Notes: a model not told the origin generated them from the letters alone. Counted from the stretch's first letter, positions 37,801 through 46,581 are shown. The stretch: 64,000 nucleotides of DNA from JAIEPM01 sp964546815 (GCA_964546815.1 CAZJLR010000026.1:20045-84044), one strand, 5' to 3'. Numbers and translations: made by a program.

Positions 37801-39422
37801 GTGCATGTTTGAAGTACTCTGCGATAGGGATTTCGCACCAAGCGCATCAGAAAACTGTCTTTTTCTCTCGGCTGCTTTTCTAATAAAAAATATGCCAGCG
37901 ATGGCGTGAGGTAAAGACCAATAGCCAATGCGGTTAATAAGCCAAAAACGACTGTCAGAGCCATCGGTTGGAAAGTCTTACCAGAAACACCGGGCAAACC
38001 CAGAATAGGGAAGTAAACTACCATGATGATCATTACGGCAAAAAGTACAGGAGTTGCCACTTCGCAGGCAGCGTCTTTTATTAGCCCCAACCTATTTTGA
38101 GCGTTTACTGATGCGTGGGCCATTCGCCGGACTATGTTTTCGATCATTACGACAGAACCGTCAATCAGAATACCAAAATCAAGCGCACCAAGTGACAAAA
38201 GGTTTGCTGATGTGCCACTGACCGTTAGAAAAACGATGGAGCCAAAGAGGGACAGAGGAATCGCTAAAGCAGCTATGATACCGCCCCTGATGCTACCTAG
38301 AAGTGCAAACAAAACTACGAGCACAAAAAATGCTCCAAAAAACAAATTGTGCCACACAGTTTCAATTGTTCGTTCGATTAGCATGCCTCGACTGTAAAAC
38401 GTTCGAATTGAGACGTTCATAGGTAATGTTTTTTCGATTTGATTAAGCTTGGTTTCGATGAGTTGTACAAGACGCTTAGAGTTTTCCCCTTTGCGCATGA
38501 TGACGATCCCTATGACTGTCTCACCCTTGCCGTTTTCAGTAACAACGCTCTGTGCAAGCTTCTTTCCGATGATTGCTTTGCCCACGTCTTTAACGCGTAC
38601 AACTCCTTGCATGTTCCGGCGAATAACTGATTCTTCTATATCGCGGGTGGAAGTGAGCATACCTTCTGCTCTAAGTATGATTTGGTCACTCTGCTCTATT
38701 GCATAACCTCCGCCTGCATTGGCATTATTCCGGGAGAGAGCGGCAATGACCTCGGCTACTGTAACTTGATACCCGTGCATTCTTTCGGGGCTCAGCATCA
38801 CCTGATATTCTTTAGCCTCACCACCCATAGATTGGATTTCGTCGATGCCCGGCACAGTTCTCAGCGATGGAATAATTTGCCAATCAAGTATGTCGCGTAA
38901 CTGCATTAAAGAATAACCAGAGCCTCGCACCTCGAATTGAAATACCTCACCTAAACCAGTGGCAATAGGACCAAGCGACATTTTGATGTCAGTTGCGGTG
39001 GGCATTTGCTCCTGGGCTTGTTTCAATTTTTCAGAGACTTGCTGTCTGGCCCAATAAATATCGGTGCCATCCTCAAAGACTGTTGTCACTTGAGAAAGAC
39101 CATATTTAGAGATTGATCTTTGTATTTTTAGTTTGGGTAGGCTTTGCAAAGCAAGTTCTACCGGAAATGTTATGTATTGCTCCACTTCACTGGGAGCCAA
39201 CCCGCGAGCGTTGGTTGTAACTGTTACTTGAATATTGGAAATGTCGGGTACTGCATCAATTCTGAGTGTAATAAACGCCCAGACTCCAATTGCGCAAAAA
39301 AGCAAGGCGCCGACTATAACCAATACTCGTCTGTCGAGGAATGCAATTACAGAACTTGCGAGCCAGCCTTTGTTTTCGGCCGCGCTGCTACCGTCTTTTA
39401 TCGTTGTGTCATCTAGCATCAT
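34866..39422 (-). CDS. czcA: CzcA-type heavy-metal RND pump fused to TolC-type channel
   Basis: This 1518-residue fusion has two parts. Residues 1 to about 1045 are a heavy-metal-efflux RND pump with the TM4 signature LDFGILIDGSVVMIENIV (D415, D421 and E428 all kept). After the last pump helix a Lys/Arg-rich turn leads to a signal-like hydrophobic segment (IKFILAFAMGWGALDMSV, about 1060-1080). An outer-membrane efflux protein domain follows (about 1140-1515; LARRGYEAGHTDITTTLIAQ near the end). Usual CzcA is about 1040 residues and CzcC about 420. The start ATG overlaps the stop of the adaptor gene by 4 bases and has GGAGGT upstream. It probably expels divalent cations or Cu/Ag. Confidence 0.93.
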   Translation of the reverse strand: MMLDDTTIKDGSSAAENKGWLASSVIAFLDRRVLVIVGALLFCAIGVWAFITLRIDAVPDISNIQVTVTTNARGLAPSEVEQYITFPVELALQSLPKLKIQRSISKYGLSQVTTVFEDGTDIYWARQQVSEKLKQAQEQMPTATDIKMSLGPIATGLGEVFQFEVRGSGYSLMQLRDILDWQIIPSLRTVPGIDEIQSMGGEAKEYQVMLSPERMHGYQVTVAEVIAALSRNNANAGGGYAIEQSDQIILRAEGMLTSTRDIEESVIRRNMQGVVRVKDVGKAIIGKKLAQSVVTENGKGETVIGIVIMRKGENSKRLVQLIETKLNQIEKTLPMNVSIRTFYSRGMLIERTIETVWHNLFFGAFFVLVVLFALLGSIRGGIIAALAIPLSLFGSIVFLTVSGTSANLLSLGALDFGILIDGSVVMIENIVRRMAHASVNAQNRLGLIKDAACEVATPVLFAVMIIMVVYFPILGLPGVSGKTFQPMALTVVFGLLTALAIGLYLTPSLAYFLLEKQPREKDSFLMRLVRNPYRRVLQTCTRHPIAVGLASISLFVASLLCLPSLGSEFIPVLKEGSAVLTVSRPVSGSLLAAKAQTLSMEKTLKQIPEVQTVVSRTGHSEIAFDPMGPDETDTFVILQPPSQWRPGVTQQAIENEIARSLRDSIPGLVFSMSQPIEQRMNELVAGAKGDVAIRVFGPNLDKLRDLGSQIKAAIEPIKGSSEIKLEQTSGLPLLTAKLNPTALAAYGVMGQDALDTLSTAVDGKVVGAIFEGRPRYSLTVRFAPDAISTPEDIRDLPVAVSSGNLVPLGQLATVKRSLGSAQIAHVQGERTYMVQVNVRDRDLGGYVNEAQKAVNSKIVLPIGYRIEWGGQFENMQEAQSSLIFLVPLALILIFILLYGLYNNLKPGLLIFLNVPLAFSGGIFGLMARGMPLSVTAGVGFIALFGVAVLNGVVLVSTIRGLEREQQMHPRQAAMNAAMQRLRPVLMTALVASLGFVPMAMASSVGAEVQRPLATVVISGLFTSTLLTLLVIPSFYPLICSTRRRRNGTPLKKLASNNGISAASIKFILAFAMGWGALDMSVQASTDNPPAVAQLLPQLLTPTKSADQNMSSPPLDHSLQPIALSAAFDESIVYGPRASSIRALLGISRATFAQALTFPNPSAVYLHDTAQLARQVGASIPIEAPWKLVLRLSVAKAQIKQTDLEIQRALWIFRGTVRRSYLDAVLAKETVASLEELQILSKTLYLAAKRRLEVGDAAILDVSRAELARLQTEADLAQARRRFEQATQRLAILMGRSYKSKVDVGNLPKFLLRGESNELLPDLAKPAPDLDNLVTKALKERLDVKLVAQRIAVVEASIRNVNGNILPNTQLNVGYSFSGNPPTGPATQGHFLGVTQEIPLLNIQQGERTRLKATRVQLGRELESTRNIVIEEVANTYQQLMAARERISYYQNQILSASDRVASLARRGYEAGHTDITTTLIAQQSNVQTRLSYLEAIRSYQQAVTDLEQSISTPIDQAP

Positions 39423-40810
39423 TCATTACCTCCCATGGAGGCTTTGACAAACTCAGTCTTTAGTGAGAATGCTCCCGAAGTTACGACAAATTCTCCCTCT
39501 GATAAACCAGAGTTGATGACTATTTCATCGGCTGATCGTTCTCCGCATTGAACAAGCCTTTTCTGGTAACGGTGTTGTCCCTGGGAAATAAAAACATAGT
39601 CACGACCATCTATTTGTTGGACGGCAGCAAGTGGAATTACTATTTTGCCACCCAGCGGTGGACCAGCCACTGATGCTATAACAAGCATGCCGGTTTTGAG
39701 AACATGCTGCGGATTTGGAATTTCGGTTCGCACAAGCACGACGTGGGTTGCAGTGTCAAAGTTTTCGCCTAGTTTCGTCACCGTACCCTTAAAATGCTTA
39801 CCTGGCGAAACCTCTGATCTAAAGTCAACTTTGGCTCCTAGTTTTAGCCTGTCTACTTGCGATTGCGGAACCTCAAGCATTACCCAGACTTTGCTCAAAT
39901 CAGCAATTGTCGCCAATGCGCCAGATTTGGCACCTGACGCCAGGCTGGCTGGACCAACCGTTTGCCCGGGGTTAACCAGGCGTTGAGTTATGATTCCCGA
40001 GATGGGGCTGCTTATAGGGAGCTCGTAGGTAACGTCATTAACCGCTTGCGCTGATTCCCTTAGCCCCAGAGAGAATAGCCGCGCTCTCGTGGCTCTAAGT
40101 TGTGCTGTTGCGGCTTCTATATTGGAACTGGCTGCAACAAGCTCGGCCTGGGTGGACATCAATCGGCTGCTTGCCAGCTCGAGATCTCGCTGTGCAGCTA
40201 TACCGTCTTTCACCAGTAAAGAAAGTCGATTCTCATCTCTTTTGGACAGCTCTACTCGTGTCTGCACTATTTTTTCTTGCGCGCGACACTCGTTGAGCTT
40301 GGCCACCGCATGAAGGTAGGAGGCTTGTAAATCAGCGATTTCAGGGCTATTTACATAAGCAATTAGCTGACCGCGTTTCACCTCGTCGCCAACATTCACC
40401 AGGACGCGGGTGACCACACCGTTTACCAATGAATAAACGCAAGCTGTTGTATCTGAGGGGGACTCCACTGTCGAACAAAATTCGAGTGGCTTTGTTAACT
40501 GATGGTCAACTATTTTGGCGGTTTTTATTTCAGCGCTGAGCTCCTGTCGCTCGTTTAGCTCCACCAATTCAGTAAAAGTTTTGCTTGACGCATTTAATTT
40601 ACTACCCGTTATTCGTTGATCCTGCGGGGAGAAATTGTTGTCTCTGGCCGAGCGCGACTCATTGTTGGCCGTCCTGCCAATTAACCTTGCGACTGTCTTA
40701 GCTCCAGATAGTGGAAGCCCGACACAGCCTGTGAGTGACGTCCCGAGTAAGATGCAAGACGCGACAATTGAGAGTCCTGTCGTTGGCGTTTCGTCAAAAA
40801 TTTTATGCAT
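39419..40810 (-). CDS. czcB: CzcB/CusB-type adaptor lipoprotein
   Basis: This 463-residue membrane-fusion protein serves the metal pump. It starts at ATG 40810 (MHKIFDETP) with AAAGGG at good spacing; a TTG two codons earlier is less likely. The lipobox TSLTGC puts the lipid on Cys about 29. Lipoyl halves (GVVTRVLVNVGDEVKRGQLI and SPISGIITQRLVNPGQTV) flank a helical hairpin (about 165-245). Beta-barrel and C-terminal domains follow. There are no N-terminal His- or Met-rich metal clusters, so the metal is not obvious. The first gene of a two-gene operon, it makes a complete three-part system with the fused pump-channel. Confidence 0.93.
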   Translation of the reverse strand: MHKIFDETPTTGLSIVASCILLGTSLTGCVGLPLSGAKTVARLIGRTANNESRSARDNNFSPQDQRITGSKLNASSKTFTELVELNERQELSAEIKTAKIVDHQLTKPLEFCSTVESPSDTTACVYSLVNGVVTRVLVNVGDEVKRGQLIAYVNSPEIADLQASYLHAVAKLNECRAQEKIVQTRVELSKRDENRLSLLVKDGIAAQRDLELASSRLMSTQAELVAASSNIEAATAQLRATRARLFSLGLRESAQAVNDVTYELPISSPISGIITQRLVNPGQTVGPASLASGAKSGALATIADLSKVWVMLEVPQSQVDRLKLGAKVDFRSEVSPGKHFKGTVTKLGENFDTATHVVLVRTEIPNPQHVLKTGMLVIASVAGPPLGGKIVIPLAAVQQIDGRDYVFISQGQHRYQKRLVQCGERSADEIVINSGLSEGEFVVTSGAFSLKTEFVKASMGGNE

Positions 40811-41113
40811 TATCAAGCCCTTTTGTTATGGCTAGTGATCCGAATTCATTGCTTCGATTTCAGCAACAACCTAAAGGTGCAAGGCAATATGTGGCAAAAC
40901 GAGATTCTCGTTTTGGCAGAGTTACTTGGTTACACACACGATAGATGTAGCGCCAACTGAAATGAAGCGTTAAAGAGGACTTTTGGGCTGCCTCAGACTA
41001 CCTCAACAATTACAGTGTTCAGGTCAAAGTTAGATTTGGCAGACCCTGCAAAACCAGGAGCCCGAAGATGTCCTTGGCTAGAAAAGTCCTCTAGAGCGCC
41101 TAAAACAAATGAT
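40811..41113. other. Upstream region of the metal efflux operon
   Basis: This 303-bp non-coding stretch should hold the operon promoter. I see no convincing MerR- or ArsR-type long palindrome and no regulator gene beside it. Confidence 0.35.
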
Positions 41114-41503
41114 CTAAATCAAGAGAGCTCGGTGCAATATATAGATTGGTGCCTCTCGTGTTTTGAGAACCCAAGCTAAGGAAGTATTTAGTGGCTCAAG
41201 AAGTGCTCCTCGGAGCCATGTTATTAGACCTAAGGCAATAAAGATTGCTAGGAATTGAACTGTCGAAACTATGTTTTCAAAGTCATTTCCTTGCACTATT
41301 AGTGGGCTGTGCAAGTGTGATACGCAGGGACATTGATCGGCTTTGCCTATAATGCTTCCTTGCTCAACGGTAGAAAAAGATTTCGTAAAACTAACAATCG
41401 AGTTTGTGACATCCGAGAGTTTTAATCCAAATTGATCGTGCAGAAATGTTCCGGTCCACAGTAAAGTGAAAGCCATTGCAGTAATTAAGAATCGAATAAT
41501 CAT
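41114..41503 (-). CDS. Small membrane protein, unknown function
   Basis: This 129-residue protein has an N-terminal hydrophobic helix (FLITAMAFTLLWTGTFL), a polar middle with a CPCVSHLHSP segment that could bind metal, and a second helix (VQFLAIFIALGLITWL). It lies 303 bp upstream of the czc operon on the same strand. The Cys-x-Cys...His-x-His stretch next to metal-efflux genes hints at metal handling, but no family is recognised. Confidence 0.5.
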   Translation of the reverse strand: MIIRFLITAMAFTLLWTGTFLHDQFGLKLSDVTNSIVSFTKSFSTVEQGSIIGKADQCPCVSHLHSPLIVQGNDFENIVSTVQFLAIFIALGLITWLRGALLEPLNTSLAWVLKTREAPIYILHRALLI

Positions 41504-41550
41504 CTTAAATTGACCATTTTGCCACTTTATGCATAATACCAGTATTTCTT

Positions 41551-41878
41551 CTAGGCAATTGTCTTTTTTACTCTATATGAATATGTGAGTTCATCCTCTA
41601 GTCTCGAAATTTGTGCCAATGCTAGCAACGGAATGAGATCGAGACCAAGCTTTTTACATTGAGGCCTGCTTGCAGGTGACGCGGCGAAGTCCTCTGCAAT
41701 AACTATAAAGTGCCTCAAGCATTTTCTTGTCATTCACGAGATGCTGGTAGTAGGGCATGTGTCCTGGCGGTGCACTGAGATATTGCTTGAACAGTGCCAG
41801 AGTCTGGAGTTTGCAGCAATACTTTCGAATGATGTGCAAAGCAATAGGAACAAAGTTTAGAGAAGAAACTGTTACCAC
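41551..41878 (-). pseudogene. Possible frameshifted small gene
   Basis: Two overlapping minus frames read like one protein split by a frameshift near 41655. The first (start 41878) ends YQHLVNDKKMLEALYSYC, then CRGLRRVTCKQASM. The second continues with QCKKLGLDLIPLLALAQI and LEDELTYSYRVKKTIA. Joined, they would give about 105 residues. No family is recognised, and both halves may be chance frames. Confidence 0.28.
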
Positions 41879-41951
41879 TTTTGACTGATGCGCGGATTGG
41901 AAAGAACAAGGACAATATTAGAATACGAGGAATAAGGAAAACAAAAATACA

Positions 41952-42377
41952 ATGAGAGTATTGATTGCCATGGACGGCTCTAAATTTAGCCAGTCCGCCT
42001 TAGACTCCGTCAAGAGCCGAACTTGGCCTGAAGGTTCTGAGTTCCTTCTGTATAGTGTGGTCGAGCCTTTGATACCTGAAATTGGTGGTTGGGTTTCAAG
42101 CGACTTGATACAAGAGCAGGCTGATATTTTAGAAGCTCAGACAAAAGAGTTTCGGCTTCTCATGCCGCAGCACAAAATAACTTGTGAAGTGTCCAAAGGC
42201 AAGGCATCAGATGAAATTGTGAAGACCGCAGACGAATGGGACGCTGATTTTATTGTAATGGGTTCTCACGGACGGAGAGGTATGGACCATTTCGTTCTAG
42301 GCAGCGTGGCTGAATCAGTGGTGAACAAATCTAATTGTTCAGTGGAAGTGATTAAAACTCGAAAAAAAGAGAATTAG
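41952..42377 (+). CDS. Universal stress protein (UspA family)
   Basis: This single-domain Usp of 141 residues has the nucleotide-binding motif GSHGRRGMDHFVLGSVAESV (G-2x-G-9x-G-S type), so the ATP-binding class is likely. The N-terminus VLIAMDGSKFSQSALDSV has the usual first strand and D. It is a cytosolic stress-survival protein and stands alone. Its stop directly abuts the stop of the convergent gene. Confidence 0.95.
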   Translation: MRVLIAMDGSKFSQSALDSVKSRTWPEGSEFLLYSVVEPLIPEIGGWVSSDLIQEQADILEAQTKEFRLLMPQHKITCEVSKGKASDEIVKTADEWDADFIVMGSHGRRGMDHFVLGSVAESVVNKSNCSVEVIKTRKKEN

Positions 42378-43781
42378 TCAATTTTGCAATCGTGTTTTCG
42401 CAGAATCAAGCTGTTTCCACTCTTCCTCTAGTTGTTGAGAAAGCAAAGAGTTTTGACGCTTGTGCTTGTAGTGCAGCCATTCTCGTGTTACTTCGTCGCG
42501 GACTACTTCTCCGGCACCAATAGCATTGCCGATACCATATGTGATACCAGCTCGACCTGTTACTTGAAATCTCTTTCGAGCGTTGTCGGTGTAGCGATAA
42601 GCGCCCACAGTGGTGCCCACGCCATTAACAATTTTGCTAAAAGATCCACTGGCATCCACGCCTGAATCCAGTATGCTCAGCGTGAAATTGCGAAGAGCGA
42701 CTCGCCTTGCCGCCTCATTGCTCTGTTGATGTTTCTCCAGAATTTCTAGAATCATATCGATGACTTTCCGGCGATAAAGGAACCTTTCATCGATCTCGCT
42801 TTTGTTGTTATTGATTATTGAAAGTACGACCTGCTCGTGATGTTTCAGGTGATAGACCTCATCTGCATGTAAACCGCCCAGTTGTCTAAACAGAGCGGCT
42901 TTGCTCTCTGCTCTCTGAGTCATATCAGCGACCGTTGATAGGATTGGCGTAGCGATATTTAACGAACCAGTGGCAATATCAGTGATACCACCTACACCAC
43001 CATAACGTGTACGTTTCAGGGCATCGCCTTTATACTCATGCGGCACGATTATTCCTGAATATAAAGAACCAGCACCAGACACCAGGTTGCTGGTGCCAAC
43101 TAAAAACAATCGTGTGAATCTTTTCGCTTGCTTTCCCTTGCTTTCGTCGTAATACGCAGAAAAGTCCTCAACCGCGGCAATTTGCAGGTCGCTGAGTACA
43201 GCTCCTTCAGATTTGTATTGTTCGTGTTTCGACGTTTGAGTCAAACCGTCTACGGCTATCTGGCGCTGCGCAATTAGATCGGCTATTTGGCGATTAAGCT
43301 CAAAGACGCGTTTAGCTTTTGCTTCTTCGTCTATCTGCTTCCGGCGGTCGTTTCTATGGTCAGCGGCGTCCAAGCCAAACTCAAGCAGGCTGCCGCACAA
43401 ACTCAGGGCATTAGCAGTCACTCTAATAATAGTGGCGTTCTCGAAAAGCGATTGTGGTGCTTTTATTGGTTGGTTTACGTAGCGGAGCCTACCTATGCCG
43501 GCCATGAAAGCGCCAACACTGGTTAGACTGCTATTAGCAAGAGAATATAAAAACCATCGCCGGTCACGCCATATCCTCCATTTGTCACTATAAAGCTTGA
43601 TTGCGATCCCATTTTGAAATAATTCCAGGTCCTTGATTAATATTTGGTCGCTAAGCTCATTGATTTTCTCAATTGAGATATCCGAGGCAGCAGCCTTTCC
43701 AGGCAAGCAAGCCACAAGCACAACAGCAACGAATGTGACAAGTCCGCAGAACGGGTTGCGATGCGTGTTTATCGACCACAT
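42378..43781 (-). CDS. Exported/membrane protein, unknown function
   Basis: This 467-residue protein has a signal peptide (CGLVTFVAVVLVACLPGKAAAS). The rest alternates helices with Gly/Ser-rich turns. Several segments look weakly hydrophobic (YSLANSSLTSVGAFMAGIG, LFLVGTSNLVSGAGSLYSG, ITDIATGSLNIATPIL), spaced as if inserting in a membrane, and coiled stretches lie at 165-200 and 345-370. No catalytic motif or known family is recognised. It is convergent to the Usp gene with no gap between the stops. Confidence 0.65.
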   Translation of the reverse strand: MWSINTHRNPFCGLVTFVAVVLVACLPGKAAASDISIEKINELSDQILIKDLELFQNGIAIKLYSDKWRIWRDRRWFLYSLANSSLTSVGAFMAGIGRLRYVNQPIKAPQSLFENATIIRVTANALSLCGSLLEFGLDAADHRNDRRKQIDEEAKAKRVFELNRQIADLIAQRQIAVDGLTQTSKHEQYKSEGAVLSDLQIAAVEDFSAYYDESKGKQAKRFTRLFLVGTSNLVSGAGSLYSGIIVPHEYKGDALKRTRYGGVGGITDIATGSLNIATPILSTVADMTQRAESKAALFRQLGGLHADEVYHLKHHEQVVLSIINNNKSEIDERFLYRRKVIDMILEILEKHQQSNEAARRVALRNFTLSILDSGVDASGSFSKIVNGVGTTVGAYRYTDNARKRFQVTGRAGITYGIGNAIGAGEVVRDEVTREWLHYKHKRQNSLLSQQLEEEWKQLDSAKTRLQN

Positions 43782-43936
43782 GGTGTCGCGCCGATTTGGT
43801 TTGGAAACTCAACAGTCAACACTCGTTTGTACCTGGAGCGATTTCTCCGCCATGGTACACCATTTAAACCCTTGGCAGGATCTGTTGCCTCGTGTTCAAA
43901 GTCATCTTTTGCTCGCAGATCCTAAATCCGCTAACT

Positions 43937-44446
43937 TCTGATGACGGCAAACTGTGCTTCTACTCATGGGACAGCGAAACAGGTGGCACAATGCATTTCT
44001 TCCATGACTAAGTACAATGGAAAATCAGCAATGGAGTTTGATGGCTTGATCTAAACCCGCCTCCGAAACAAGAGGGCGATCTTTCTACCGGTTACTTCTT
44101 TCACGATTTGCAAACCGTTCATACGGCAGAGGGCAAAGTGGTTTACCTTCCCACATATCGTTCCGCTTACTCCAACCCCAATCACAGCGATGGAATTACT
44201 GCGTACTCCATAGCGGGCGACAAGCTTGTCGGAATTCCTTTCTTTAAAACAAAAACGAAATTATTGAAAACAATTGATGTGCCTGCCGTCGAAAATCAAT
44301 GGAACGAAAACGGTTTGATTAAGTTCAATGACAACAACAAGACGTTGCTGATTCCAATTACAGTTAAAGATGGCGGCGCCACAGGGCGCTTCCTTACTTA
44401 TCGTTTTGACGGTCACTACTTTGTCTTCGATGAGAAAGCTCACTAA
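43937..44446 (+). pseudogene. Decayed gene with two in-frame stops
   Basis: One frame reads SDDGKLCFYSWDSETGGTMH..., then TAA (44009), VQWKISNGV, TGA (44039), WLDLNPPPKQEGDLSTGYFF and on to the stop at 44446. All pieces are in the same frame and read as one beta-rich protein; the intact C-terminal part (112 codons from a TTG at 44108) includes VVYLPTYRSAYSNPNH and KTLLIPITVKDGGATGRF. The 5' end is not recognisable upstream of about 43937. It lies between two opposite-strand genes and directly abuts the next stop codon. It is probably inactive. Confidence 0.6.
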
Positions 44447-45250
44447 TCAAATCAACTTTGCAAGCTGAGTTATGTCCAAATAACCGTGAGAGGCGCTTTT
44501 TACTGCGCGATTTTCAATTTTAGCGATGTTCGCCGCATTCTTTGACAGATTGAAGTCAAGCAAATCAGAGAGCATTCCAGTATTAAGATAGCCATCGGAC
44601 AGGCTCACTACTGCCTTGTCCTCAATGCCTGCCAAATCCTTTGCGATTTTGTTAAGGCTTGGGTCAACCACATCACCGAGTATTCCACTGTTGAGATAAC
44701 CATCCGAAAGGCTCACTATTGCCTTATCTTCTACGCCTGCTAGATCCTTTGCAATCTTGTTCAGATTAGGATCAACCAGATCACCTAGCATGCCACTATT
44801 GAGATATCCATCCGAAAGGCTCACTATTGCCTTATCTTCAACGCCTGCCAGGTCCTTTGCAATTTTGTTGAGATTTGGGTCAACCAGGTCGCCTAGCATT
44901 CCAGCATTTAGATAACCGTGCGAAAGGCTCTGTATGCCCTTCTCTTCTGTTTTGGCGAGTTGAGAGGCAAACGTATCGAGTGAGCCGACACTTCCTGCTA
45001 GTTCCGCAGCCGCTCCAAACGGAGTAGCCATCAAACCAGTCTTAGCAGCCTCTAAAGGATTGTTGAGCAATCCTTCAAACAACTCCGCACCAGGAAATCC
45101 AGAAGGTAAAGCACTAGCAGCGCCGCGCATTTCTTTCAGAACGTCCATTGCCGGTGCCTGCACGACGTCATGCAATGCACTGCTTGCGGCATCTGCTACT
45201 GAACTTCCAACCTTTTCTACGGCGTGTCCCAAATCTTCGAAGAACGACAT
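44447..45250 (-). CDS. Protein with five 36-residue tandem repeats
   Basis: This 267-residue protein has an AAGGAG RBS nine bases before ATG 45250. The N-terminal 95 residues are helical and Ala-rich (MSFFEDLGHAVEKVGSSVAD), without a signal peptide. The rest is a regular tandem array with consensus NKIAKDLAGVEDKAIVSLSD / GYLNSGMLGDLVDPNL. The inner copies are almost identical, while the first and last are diverged. No known repeat family is recognised. It follows the HExxH gene by 137 bp on the same strand, so the two may form an operon. Confidence 0.75.
   Translation of the reverse strand: MSFFEDLGHAVEKVGSSVADAASSALHDVVQAPAMDVLKEMRGAASALPSGFPGAELFEGLLNNPLEAAKTGLMATPFGAAAELAGSVGSLDTFASQLAKTEEKGIQSLSHGYLNAGMLGDLVDPNLNKIAKDLAGVEDKAIVSLSDGYLNSGMLGDLVDPNLNKIAKDLAGVEDKAIVSLSDGYLNSGILGDVVDPSLNKIAKDLAGIEDKAVVSLSDGYLNTGMLSDLLDFNLSKNAANIAKIENRAVKSASHGYLDITQLAKLI
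44479..45018 (-). repeat. 108-bp tandem DNA repeats within the gene
   Basis: The same phase point (GATAACC/GATATCC-like) occurs at 44479, 44587, 44695, 44803 and 44911, exactly 108 bp apart. The three inner units are nearly identical, which suggests recent expansion. It is coding in one frame throughout. Confidence 0.9.
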
Positions 45251-45387
45251 TGCTAATTGCTCCTTAGTTGCTGTTGATATTGCAACTATAGAATCAGCAT
45301 GTCCCCTGCTCGTCCTCAGAATGTCCCTAAAATGTCTTTGTCCGGGGACTGGCGACTCTGTTCATTATATAAGTATGTGGGTGGGTG

Positions 45388-46581
45388 CTAAGGCAAGACC
45401 AGATTGTCTAAATTGATCTGTGTATTAAGCCAAAAGTTTGTTATGGGTTCAGCTCTGTTGCGGAGTGTGGCGGTGGCAGCATACTGATTGAATCGTGCTT
45501 CTTGCTCATGCAGTGAATCATTGTAAGCCGCATCCCAGGCTCGCTTCAGTCTGCTGTTATGAATTTGCTCATCAGTAAGTACAGTAGAGAATGCATTCTT
45601 TGCTTTTTCAATTTGTTCCCCTGACCAGTCCTTAACTCCTTTTGGAGCCGAGCCGATTAAACTAAGGCTGCCTTCCGCTGTAGCACGCTCTGATGGAAGG
45701 ATTTGACTTGCAATCTTGATGCGTTGTTCATCACTAGCAAGCGATTGCAACAATTCTTTTGCTCGATTGGGATTCCTGCCGTTTTCTAAGACGCTTTGAT
45801 AGTATTCGATATTGTTGAGTCTGCTGCTGATCGTTTGTCCTGTTATTGGACGGCCAAAAAGTTGCTCAAAGGAAGCGATATTCAAATCTGCTCGCTCAGT
45901 TGCTGCTGCTGTAAGTTGGCGGCCGTTTCGGAAAGCAATAAAGTTGCTTGTTGTGCCTGTATTTACAGGAGCAAATTTCTTGTCCTTTAACGCTGCAACA
46001 ACTTTCTCGATCTCCTCAGGAGTTGCCTTGCAGCCAAGTCCCATTTCGTCTGCTTTTCGGCAAACAGCCAAAAATGCTTGTTCGTGGTGAGTCATTTCAT
46101 GCACTGCGGAGCCTGTTTTCGAAATTGAAAGTGGGAATGATTCCGTGCCCAAGCGCGCCCGTTGGTTTGCCCAATCTGCTACAGCGCCGATTGATGGCGT
46201 TTCTTGCGTCAATTCGATGTTTGGCAAGATTGGTTTTCCACCAATACGGGGAGTCAAGTAGACATGCGAGCTTGTGCCCCATCCCTTCGATGCTTCTTGA
46301 AGTCGGATTGCCATTTGCCCGCTTCGCTCGGCGTTTAGTGCTGAAGCAATTTGATTTTCTGGTGCATGCAAAAAATTAGCCGATGCCATGGTAGGAGGAA
46401 TTGGCTCTTTGTACCCTTCAATTAGTTTCTGAAAAGTTGATGCTGCATGTGTTTCGGCCTCGCCTGCTGTAGGTCGCCAGAGTCTTGAGGCGAGTGATTC
46501 CACCTCACTGGTGACAGCGTTTCCAATCTTGCTTTCTGTTAGCACTGAAGCCGCTTCAAAAATTGCTTTTGGAGAAGGCAT
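45388..46581 (-). CDS. HExxH protein, putative zinc metallopeptidase or effector
   Basis: This 397-residue protein starts at ATG 46581 (MPSPKAIFEAASVL); a longer frame to 46707 adds an Arg/Phe-rich stretch without RBS. A zinc-peptidase motif HEMTHHEQ lies at 161-168 (H161, E162, H165). The late segment SLHEQEARFNQYAATATL, near residue 365, has an acidic/His-rich helix of the kind that follows the HExxH in mobile-element and effector proteins. There is no signal peptide. Charged helical regions fill the middle (KELLQSLASDEQRIKIASQI). It may be a toxin-like or phage-related peptidase. It pairs with the repeat protein downstream. Confidence 0.65.
   Translation of the reverse strand: MPSPKAIFEAASVLTESKIGNAVTSEVESLASRLWRPTAGEAETHAASTFQKLIEGYKEPIPPTMASANFLHAPENQIASALNAERSGQMAIRLQEASKGWGTSSHVYLTPRIGGKPILPNIELTQETPSIGAVADWANQRARLGTESFPLSISKTGSAVHEMTHHEQAFLAVCRKADEMGLGCKATPEEIEKVVAALKDKKFAPVNTGTTSNFIAFRNGRQLTAAATERADLNIASFEQLFGRPITGQTISSRLNNIEYYQSVLENGRNPNRAKELLQSLASDEQRIKIASQILPSERATAEGSLSLIGSAPKGVKDWSGEQIEKAKNAFSTVLTDEQIHNSRLKRAWDAAYNDSLHEQEARFNQYAATATLRNRAEPITNFWLNTQINLDNLVLP

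Noticed and set aside
44479..45018. Regular repeats that could be read as a CRISPR array
   Set aside because: Units are 108 bp, directly joined without unique spacers, and keep a single reading frame for a repeat protein.
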